64,000 nucleotides of DNA, from positions 1 through 64,000 of the forward strand of contig JAGKQI010000080.1 of the NCBI GenBank assembly GCA_018806915.1, given 5' to 3'. Shown piece by piece: positions 31,077 to 39,627 of this stretch. A program made the translations under genes and the position numbers. This stretch comes from Phytophthora colocasiae. Its lineage: Eukaryota > Oomycota > Peronosporomycetes > Peronosporales > Peronosporaceae. Below the pieces are notes generated by a model. It made no database searches and was not told where the DNA came from. It worked only from the letters and a program-made list of their open reading frames with translations. Position 1 is the stretch's first letter, and the number at the start of each line of letters is the position of its first letter.

Positions 31077-33683
31077 ATGAGCCAGCAAGGAAGTGATCCC
31101 GGGAGCGATTATTTGCCTACACCTCCCGATTCCCCAAGATCCCCCGACGGTCCGCCATCTCCCCATTCCGACATCTCGCGACGTTCGTCGGGTCCGGCTC
31201 CAGACCACGCACGCCCGCTCTCATCCGATGAGGCTGGGCCGATGCCGGGCAGTCCAGGGTGGGATCGCCTAGTGCGCGAACGTGATCAACTAAGTCGTGA
31301 AGCCATGGAACTTCGGGCGCATGTCGACGCCATGGAGCGGTTCCGGGCAGACCAGCAGGGCGAGATTGCGCGTCTGGAGCGCGAGATCGCTGATCTCGCG
31401 GAGGAAGCCTCTGATCTCGATGGATTGCGTATGCAGGTTCACCAGCTCCAATCGGAACGCGACGAGTTCGCGCAGCGTCTCAACTCTGCCCAGGCAGACC
31501 TAGATCGAGCTACAGAGGACAGGGATCGTCTGACTGAAGAGGTGGAACAAGCCACCAACGAGATCCAGGATCTCCAGGCGGAAGCCCGGATCCATGCTTG
31601 CGATCTGGCTGAGGCGAAGCAAGACTCCATCACTGCCAAGGCCAGCTACAACCGGATCTCGGCTGATCTTGCACATCTCCAACTGGATTCCAGCCCCACG
31701 CCTTCGACAGGGGCTCCCACCCGATTGGCACTGGCTGAGCGAGATCAAGCCTTGGCGGACTCCGCCCGAGCGACGCTTCCCTGACCAGTATCGCTGGTGA
31801 ACGTGACCTAGCCACCGATCAACTCGCCCACGCTAACTCCGAACTGAACCGAGTCACTTCGGAGCGGGATCGCCTACTCGTGAACGAGACCAAGCGTTCG
31901 CAGATCGCGACAGAGCACAGGCGGATCTCAGCGCCGAGCGACAGCGATCCACTCGTCTAGGTGCGCATATAGTCTAGATCCCCCTCCACCTGACCATGAT
32001 CACTCATATTCTGTTTGTCGTAGAGGATGATCTGATCGGTACCCATGCCGAAGTGCAGGAGTTAGAAGCGAGTCTTCAGGCATTGCAGGAGAACTACGAT
32101 CAGGCAGAAGGTGACGTAATGGCGACCACCAACGTCCTGACCGAAATGGTGTCTCGGCTCCGCGCTGCTCAAGATGAACGGGGGGTCAAACGTGCTCTCA
32201 GTCCGCCCCCATCTCCTGCTACATCGCCCCCGCACAAGACCTCGCGGACGGAGCCTCCCCCGACCGATCACGACGCGGCCCCACCTGATGTTCCCGATGG
32301 AGACCAACCCGGTGGCCAGACCGAGCTCGAAGAAAAGCACGAGGAAAGCCCAGACCCCTTCGATCTGGGTCCTGAACCCGCGATCCCGACTGGGCCGGAT
32401 GCGGAGGAAGCAGATCGCACCCAGGCCACCTCGCAAGTGACCGTGGAAGCACCTTCCCCGAAGAAGGGTGGCTCGGATCGGTCCAAACGTAAACCCGATC
32501 CGGAGCATGACGATGACGCGGAGGATTCTGGCGCTGGATCCGACGACGCTCTTCGGGCTACGATACTCCGATCGCTGTCGTGGCACCGCCGGCATGGAAA
32601 CCTCCTCCAGCATCCGGTGATCAAGGGGGGCCTGCTCCATCGACGCCTCCGGCGCAGCCGACACCTCCGGGCGGCAGTTCCCCACAGACTCCGATCACCT
32701 CTCCTCAGGGGTCCCCGAGGGGTAGTCCAGCTGGCGGGAGCCCTCCCGGTGGGGGATCTCCGGGTGGCGGCTCTCCCGGCGGCTCGCCGCGCCCCCAGCT
32801 GCACCCTCCTCTGTTCGCGATCAGCTCGTCTATTCCCGGGTATGCGAACGTCCGGCAGTTTGCGGCTGGTGATGTCTTCCCGTGGGATCCGATGTTCGTC
32901 GGAACTTTGGCGATCGTCGGTATGATCCTCTCCACATTGTCCAAGAGGCTGCTGCTACCTCCCGGATTCCTTTACCCAGCGAGATCACCGGCTAATCGCC
33001 CTTCCCGAGCTGGGGTCGGTTGGTTGGTTAGCCTGATCACTGGGCCCAACGTGCAGGCCCTACTTGCTACCCGACCTTGGGAGGTGCTCCGCAACCGACC
33101 GGCCCCCCTCACCTTCGATCTCGGTCTACATCGTCGTGCTGGAACTCTGCTGGGGCAGATCGCGGATGCCTACGCCGCCTTCGAGTCAGATCACCTGCAG
33201 GCCTACTGGGAATCGACCCATTATCTCGAGATCACGAAGGCGAGGTATGAAGCTGATCCTGATCTCCGTCGGTATTACCTCGAGCGTCGGCAACGGCGTA
33301 GCCGTACCGGAGAACGTTGGCGGCTGCTGTTGGGACGATTCCTGCCCATGATGAGGGCGATGTGGGCGGACATCGATCTTCTGCTCGATCCTTACTTCCT
33401 GCACTTCCCTACTATCCGTGATCGGGTATACTGGTACCCCGGATCGGCCTCCCGAATGGCTAACCTGGCCCAGCCGACTCTGAACCGACCGGAGCCCACC
33501 GATCTGATCTCTGCGTTGGCAGAATGCGATCAGGAGGACCCTTGGCGCAACCATTACCGCGATCGGCCGGCAGACCACCCGTCCCGGCAGATCCCACGGC
33601 TCGAAAACAAGTTTAACCCGCCTGCTCCACCTACACCTCCTGGGACTCTTTTGATCTCGCGATCTCGACCAGTCCGGAGGTGA
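31077..33683 (+). pseudogene. ORF X', convergent accessory gene of family 2
   Basis: Same place and orientation as ORF X of family 1. It can be followed from MSQQGSDPGSDYLPTPPDSP (31077) through a long coiled coil (31250-31760, RERDQLSREAMELRAHVDAM... with clear heptads) and a frame break near 31770. The coil continues in another frame to 31960, then a piece at 31996-32580 begins with coil and turns Pro/Asp-rich (GVKRALSPPPSPA). After a frame change near 32580 comes a Gly/Ser/Pro repeat region (SPGGGSPGGS). The C-terminal domain ends at 33683 with LGLHRRAGTLLGQIADAY, HLQAYWESTHYLEIT and DRVYWYPGSASRMANLAQ. The HxR..AD..H.QA.WE.THY pattern equals that of ORF X. Function unknown. Upstream, the frame stays open into the LTR from 30495, so an LTR-started transcript could give a longer N-terminus. 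Confidence 0.7.
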
Positions 33684-34028
33684 TCAGCCGAGCCTGGAGT
33701 CGGTCAGCACGCTTACATATTCTCTATCACGATCCGGTACTTCGCCACGCGATCCCGACTCCAGCCTAGCCTCTTTTCAATTCCACGTAATCTTTCCAGC
33801 TTCAAAAACCAGCGTTCTTCTCCATACTTACTCCACAGTTTCGATCCCACTTAGCATCCTCGAAATCTCCATATCTTCCTTCCAATCACTCCGGTTTCAC
33901 ATGCATATACAAGAAAAATATAAAATCTCCACGAAAAACATAAAATCTCCACATCCGATCCAGATAGACATCCAGATCAGCATCCGCGATCTCGGCGTTG
34001 TGACCCGGTCACGTCGCCTTCTCTGCGT
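33684..34028. other. intergenic region between convergent genes, element C
   Basis: 345 bases between the stop of ORF X' and the stop of pol. It is AT-richer than its neighbours, with two close copies of a CATAAAATCTCCAC-type string (33915-33950). I see no gene. Confidence 0.5.
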
Positions 34029-35340
34029 CTACACCTCTTCGTGCGACTGCATCACGCCAAACCGATTTCGGTTAGCATGATCACGTAGGAACGCGCTCAG
34101 TATGGCTCCACAGTTAAGATCAGCTTCGTCGACCCAAGTTGGTTCATCATAACCGACCCAGTGCACCAGGAATTCACGATAGATCCGGCCGTAGCGAGTC
34201 CGTTTCCCACTTCGCATGTCCGAGATCCGTTCGACCTCGTACTCGTCGGCATCCAGATCTGGGACCCAACTGTCCTCCGGAAGGAGGATCTCATCGAAAT
34301 CTAGCCGATCTGCTTCATCCACAGTCAACTCGATCCGCGGTCGATCCGGAAAATTCCGCACCAGCTTTAGCTTAGAAACATGGACCACTGGGAAGATATG
34401 GTAATCAGATCCCGCGATCTCCAGCTTGATCGTGAATTCGTTGAGCTTCTCTGCAACACGGAACGGGCCGTGCCAAAGGTGAGCGAGTTTACGTGCATAC
34501 CCTTCCTTCACACGATCTAGGTATAGCCAAACTCGCGATCCAGCTTCGATCTGATGCGGATCGACATCCTCATTGTGCCGATCGGCTCGATCTGCAATCG
34601 CCTCTCGTAGTCTAGCGTTGACCTGTTCTCGCGACTGCTGGTAGTATCTCTGAACCCGATATCTCCACCGTCTTGGATCGCGATCGTGGCGTCGGGTCGA
34701 TCCGATCGGGATCGTTGCCTCTAACGTCGATCTCGGATCCCATCCATGTACCAGGTAATGAGGGGTATCTCCCCGAACCCGATCGTGAGCCGTGTTAATG
34801 GCGAACGTCAGTCTCTCCGCGTATTCATCCCAGTCCTTCTGATCGAGATCTTGAACATACATCTTGATCGCCCTAGTCGCCGTTTGCACCATCCGTTCCG
34901 CATTCCCGTTGGCTTGTGGCCGGTAGGCCATCGTCGCCCGTTGTCGCTGCCCCAGGATCTTATTGAACGATCTGAAGAAGTCGGACATGAAACCCGGTTC
35001 TCGATCGTGCCTGATCATCTCGCTAGCACCAAATCTGCGGAACACGCATTCTTCATAAGATTCCGCGACGGTCTGGGCCGATCGGGAGGAACTGGCCTTT
35101 GCGATCACATATCCCGTGAACAGATCGACCCAGATCAGTAGTTCGGTGTTGCCTTTGTTGGATCTGGGCAGAGAAGTATGTGATCCATCGCTATGATCTG
35201 GAATGGGTATGTCACCTGCAGATTCCCCGGCGACTCGCCCCGGATCGTGGGTCTCCCCTTCCCGGTCTCACAATCTACACACTCGCCTACGTATCGCTGC
35301 ACGCTCCGATATAATCCCCTCCAGTGGAAATGATCTCGGA
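34029..35340 (-). pseudogene. Pol integrase and chromodomain, element C
   Basis: The long open piece 35108-34029 (359 codons) holds the second and third catalytic residues (RHDREPGF, NGNAERM), a GPF-like module (LAHLWHGPFRVAEKL) and a C-terminal chromodomain (DEYEVERISDMRSGKRTR, FLVHWVGYDEPTW). The zinc-binding part (YRSVQRYVGECVDCETGKG) and the first catalytic Asp (IIAMDHI) lie at 35340-35110 in other frames. One indel near 35360 and one near 35170 separate them. These are the only breaks I see in gag-pol of this element, so this copy needs help from another copy to integrate. Confidence 0.8.
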
Positions 35341-38300
35341 TCCGCTGATAAGTGCGTCCAACCCCTGATGTCCTCCTTCCAGAGTCGTATGATAGTGGTG
35401 GAGGACATCCTGCTGTAGCGTTTCTGGAACTACAAGTCTCATCAGGCGATCGCGATCACCACTTGATCTCGGCCCTGGTGGGCAGTAAAACAGCAGATCT
35501 TGTTCATCTACCTCATACTCGGAGGCGATCTTGGCGTAGGATCCAGATTCGGCTCGAGTAAGATCCGCGATCTGCCCAGCCAGGTACTTCTTGAGTCCTG
35601 CGATCCAGACCTCCTCGTCCTGGGCTCGCCTGATCCGATCTACCCGCATCTCCCGGATCAGTTCCTCTCGCAAGACAGCGGCGCCAGGTCGCGCTCGGGC
35701 TGCACGCGTGGCTACTGCCGACACTTGCACAGATCGATCTTCAACTCGAGGGATCAATACCTCATTAAGCCGATTCAGGGTGATCAGATCGCATCGATCT
35801 GCCTCATCGTGGACTTCGATCCCGCTTCCTCGCTGCAGCGCGGCACTCGCCGAGCTATCTGCGCTCCCATTCCAGTCTCTCTTCACATGGACCAGCTCAT
35901 GATCCCCCCAATTCCGCAAGTAATCTAGCACCTTCTGCTTCAGTAACGTCAATCCTGGCGCCTTGCAGTCGATCTTGCCCCGGACTTGTCGGATCACCAG
36001 ATTCGAGTCGCCACAAACAACCAAACGGCGGCGTTCTAACTGTGCGATCATGCCAAGACCTAGCAAGAGTCCACGGTACTCCGCTTCATTGACAGTAAGG
36101 CTTTCAGCATAGTCCGATCTAGCCTTGATCACTTCCCACTCTGGCAAACTCCACACGATCGCGCTGAAAGCGCCCCCTCCTCGTTTCACGCGTGCCGATC
36201 CGTCGAAACTTATAACCCACAGCTCCTCATCTGGGTCTACGGTGGGGATCGGCATCTGGATCCGACGTTTTGGTTCCTTTCGAGGCGCGACCGCGATCAG
36301 GGCTTCATCGATCTCCGATCTGGGCGTTATGTTAGCTGCGATCGCCCCCAGTATTTCGTCCTCTCCCTTCGTACACTTCGTGATCTCGAGTGTCCACGGG
36401 GACAGAAGAGCAGACCATTGTCCCAGACGTCCTTGGAGGCCGGCAGGCTTGAACAGCCAGGCAAGCGTGGAGTGTCTGGTTAGGACCTTGATCCGACGTC
36501 CCACCAACAAGGTGTAGTGTAGATCCAGGATTCGAAGTAGAGCCAACACCTCCTTTTCGGCAACATTATAATTCAGCTCGTTGGTCTTCAAGGTTCGGCT
36601 AGCAAACGCGACTGGGTGGTAGATCTGGTCGTGTTCCTGCATTAGTGCGGCGGAAATCGCCCAGTCACTAGCGTACACGATCACCACGGGTAACCTCGTC
36701 GTGTCGAAGTGACGAAGGATCGGGGTCGACGCGATCTTGGTCTTCAAGGCTGTAAACGCCCTGTATGCTCTACCCCACCTCTCGTCACCAGTCTTTAGGC
36801 CCAGGTTGGCTTCGATCCCGCTTGAACAGGGTGAAGACATCGCCCCCAAGTCAGGATCTGGTGTACTATCGCATCTTTGAGTCGGGATATCTAGTGATCT
36901 ATCCCGATCCGACTTAAGCGCGACGGGATCTTGAGTGATCAGGTCCATGCTATCCATGATCTTTCGTAGATCTGATCGCTTCTTCAGTTCTGCGAACTCC
37001 TCCTCACGTAGTTCATATAGGATCGAAGCATAGATCGCATAATCCTCGATGAACCGACTATAGTAATTCAAACTTCCAAGGAACGATTGCATAGATCGGA
37101 GTGATCCGGGGAATGGTAGATCCATCAGAGACTTCAGGTCTTTCGGGTTTGCTTCCAATCCATCGATCGACACTTTGTGTCCGAGATATTCCACCTTATC
37201 CATGCCCCAGAAACTCTTTGCCACACTGATCGAGAGATTCCACTTATCACAGGCCTCCAATAGGTCTTCCACCCGATCGCACATTTGATCCCATGATCCA
37301 GCCGTGATCAGGATATCGTCGATGTATGATCTCCGTCCTAGCACCGACGGGCGACCGGGATCTTCCGGGATTCCTGACTCGAACACATCCGCAGCGCCTT
37401 CCACATCCCCGGACTGGGAGATCTTCAAAACTCCATATAGGGCATTGTCTACAAGGCGTTGATAGATCTGAGGGGCGTTCTTCAGCCCGAACGGCATGCG
37501 ATTCCACTCGAAAAGGCCAAATGGAGTGATGAAAGCCGAGATCGCGCGAGCTCGATCGGTCATTGATACGACCCAGAATCCACTCGCCATGTCTAATGAA
37601 CAATACCAAAGAACCTTGTCAAGATCTTCTAGCAGGTCACTGACCAGGGGCATCGGGTAGATCATCAGCCTTGTGAGACCGTTCACCAACCGATAATCGA
37701 TACATAGTCGGATGTCTACACCGTTCTTCTTGATGATCACCACGATCGGAGATGCCCATGGCGATGTCGATGGCCGAATGATCTTGGCAGCTAGGAGTCC
37801 TTTGATAAGATCTGATACTTTCTCGCGAAACTGTGGCGCCACCTTTCGGACTCGTTGTGCGATCGGCATTGCATCACCCACGTCGATATCGCATATAACA
37901 CCCTTGGCCGCTGGAGGAAGTGCGTTTCCCTTTCCGATCAGGAGATGTCGCTTCTTCCAAATAATCCGTCGAAGTTTCTCGATCTCCTCCGGGGTAGCCG
38001 ATCCCGGATTCCCTACTTGCAGATCTTCAATCCTGACTTCTTCGGTGGTGGAGATCTGGATCTCTGGTACTACTGCGAGATTATCGGCTAGATCTTCGGC
38101 CGAAAAATCGCCACTTTCGTGTAAGTGGGTCTGATCAGCGTTCTCGATCCCTTCAGGAGATGTCGGATCCGGTTCATCCGTTGATTGATCACGCAGCCTA
38201 TCGTCCTTGGCTGTCAAGATCGGGGTGTCTTTAACCATGGGGACGGCATCGGCGTCGGATTCATGTTTGATCTCGATTTTGAAATCTGGTTTTTCTGTTA

Positions 38301-39627
38301 TTACCTCGATCTCTTCTTCGCATGTCTGATCTGTCCGATCTGGGGCCTGATCTGGCAAGCTCTCATTCGTCTCAGTCTCACCGCCCCCAGCTTCGCCACT
38401 CGGGGTCTTGTCGGAACTGATCGTAATCGGTGGGGTATCCATGGAATCCGGTTGGGGATCGATGAATGCGACCTTGACTTCGGCTGTATCGGTTGGTGAT
38501 CGCGGTTCCAGTGTCGATATTGTTGCAGGATCAGGGTTGGTCCTGGTTGCCCCACCTCGGCGGAGTATGGATCGCGGCGTAACGTAGGTCGGCCGTTCGA
38601 CCGACGGTAAGGGGATCTCCACGGATTCCTGAGGTTCTGGTCTTGCGTCCACAGTCGCTTCTAGAGCTAGATTCTGCCACTCAATGTAACGTCGGGATCC
38701 GATCGACACAAACCCGGGGAATCGAGGCACTTTTTCCTGATCAAGTACCATTCCAGCATGTAATCTGTGATCCAGTCGTAAAATCTTCTCGCTCAAATTC
38801 GTGATCACTAAGTACCGAGTTCGGCCGGGTCCATTCACCACTGTAGGTACCCATTGGTCACCTCTGGTCACCCACAATTTCTCTGTCGCCGATAATCTCA
38901 CTCTCGATGCGATCTCTTCAGATCCCCCAACTGGGATATGTAGATCTTCCTCCAATTTTACCGATCTCACCTTCTCCCCGTATAATCTCTTGCGACCACT
39001 AAGTGGGATCCCCACTTCATTAGGTAAGCACATCGATCCCTTTGCAAGATCCATCCGGACCCCAGCCGGGATCATGAAATCCATACCCAGGATCGCATCT
39101 TGCCCGGATAGATCCCCGATCCAAATATCGAAAAAGTAGACCAAGCATCCCGCAAGCGTGATCTTGATCTTCGTTCTTCCCTCGGTGGTGTACACATTAT
39201 CACCGATCCCAACACACTCCTGTCTCTGACTAGTGTCAAAGTGGCACCCAACCTTACGAGCAAAGGTGGTATCCAATATGGATACCTCGGCGCCAGTGTC
39301 CAGGAGCAAGATCGCTCTTTCGTGATTGATCTTGCCTGAGATCTTGGCTTGGCGGAACCATTTTCCGGGTGCGTGGTATTTCCAATACCCCCTGGACTCT
39401 CCTTCCTTGAGATCCAGAGCCACTTCCGCACCAGATCGAGAGAACTCATCGATCCGGGGAAGACTCGCGATCTTAGCAGTATACGAATGCAACTTACATG
39501 TATTACCGCGCAGATCCGAATTCTCCCTATCTTGATCTCTCGATTTCTTGTTCACATATGCATAGATGCAGTACTCAGAACGCTCGGCTCGTACCGGTTT
39601 CCAAACCGGCGAGCGTCCTAGTTTAAC
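35287..39627 (-). CDS. Pol: protease, reverse transcriptase, two RNase H domains, element C
   Basis: A single frame open over 1476 codons (from 39717); translation would enter it at the heptamer at 39627. In order: protease (LLLDTGAEVSILD, near 39290); a long acidic, Pro/Thr-rich linker; RT fingers (CDIDVGDAMPIAQRVRKVAPQ); palm (SLDMASGFWVVSM and SYIDDILITAG, with about 40 extra residues between the two); connection (SLRSMQSFLGSLNYYSRFIEDYAI). The Ty3-type RNase H (VVIVYASDWAISAALM, NYNVAEKEVLALL, LTRHSTLAWL) has lost two of its acidic residues. The second RNase H is complete: ISFDGSARVKRGGGA, VNEAEYRGLLLGL, CGDSNLVIRQ, NGSADSSAS. It ends in a frame break in the integrase zinc finger. All polymerase and second RNase H catalytic residues are present. 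Confidence 0.9.
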   Translation of the reverse strand, partial: VKLGRSPVWKPVRAERSEYCIYAYVNKKSRDQDRENSDLRGNTCKLHSYTAKIASLPRIDEFSRSGAEVALDLKEGESRGYWKYHAPGKWFRQAKISGKINHERAILLLDTGAEVSILDTTFARKVGCHFDTSQRQECVGIGDNVYTTEGRTKIKITLAGCLVYFFDIWIGDLSGQDAILGMDFMIPAGVRMDLAKGSMCLPNEVGIPLSGRKRLYGEKVRSVKLEEDLHIPVGGSEEIASRVRLSATEKLWVTRGDQWVPTVVNGPGRTRYLVITNLSEKILRLDHRLHAGMVLDQEKVPRFPGFVSIGSRRYIEWQNLALEATVDARPEPQESVEIPLPSVERPTYVTPRSILRRGGATRTNPDPATISTLEPRSPTDTAEVKVAFIDPQPDSMDTPPITISSDKTPSGEAGGGETETNESLPDQAPDRTDQTCEEEIEVITEKPDFKIEIKHESDADAVPMVKDTPILTAKDDRLRDQSTDEPDPTSPEGIENADQTHLHESGDFSAEDLADNLAVVPEIQISTTEEVRIEDLQVGNPGSATPEEIEKLRRIIWKKRHLLIGKGNALPPAAKGVICDIDVGDAMPIAQRVRKVAPQFREKVSDLIKGLLAAKIIRPSTSPWASPIVVIIKKNGVDIRLCIDYRLVNGLTRLMIYPMPLVSDLLEDLDKVLWYCSLDMASGFWVVSMTDRARAISAFITPFGLFEWNRMPFGLKNAPQIYQRLVDNALYGVLKISQSGDVEGAADVFESGIPEDPGRPSVLGRRSYIDDILITAGSWDQMCDRVEDLLEACDKWNLSISVAKSFWGMDKVEYLGHKVSIDGLEANPKDLKSLMDLPFPGSLRSMQSFLGSLNYYSRFIEDYAIYASILYELREEEFAELKKRSDLRKIMDSMDLITQDPVALKSDRDRSLDIPTQRCDSTPDPDLGAMSSPCSSGIEANLGLKTGDERWGRAYRAFTALKTKIASTPILRHFDTTRLPVVIVYASDWAISAALMQEHDQIYHPVAFASRTLKTNELNYNVAEKEVLALLRILDLHYTLLVGRRIKVLTRHSTLAWLFKPAGLQGRLGQWSALLSPWTLEITKCTKGEDEILGAIAANITPRSEIDEALIAVAPRKEPKRRIQMPIPTVDPDEELWVISFDGSARVKRGGGAFSAIVWSLPEWEVIKARSDYAESLTVNEAEYRGLLLGLGMIAQLERRRLVVCGDSNLVIRQVRGKIDCKAPGLTLLKQKVLDYLRNWGDHELVHVKRDWNGSADSSASAALQRGSGIEVHDEADRCDLITLNRLNEVLIPRVEDRSVQVSAVATRAARARPGAAVLREELIREMRVDRIRRAQDEEVWIAGLKKYLAGQIADLTRAESGSYAKIASEYEVDEQDLLFYCPPGPRSSGDRDRLMRLVVPETLQQDVLHHYHTTLEGGHQGLDALISGSEIISTGGDYIGACSDT
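39580..39627 (-). promoter_or_regulatory. gag-pol -1 frameshift module: GTTAAAC plus two-tier stem, element C
   Basis: Gag ends ATG TTA AAC TAG; Pol reads GTT AAA CTA across the same bases, so the frames meet exactly at GTTAAAC (39627-39621). After TAGG comes a stem. Outer arms: ACGCTCG (39616-39610) and CGAGCGT (39586-39580). Inner arms: CCGGTTT (39609-39603) and AAACCGG (39600-39594). A seven-base bulge (39593-39587) lies on the 3' side. This is the standard make-up of a -1 ribosomal frameshift signal. Confidence 0.85.
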
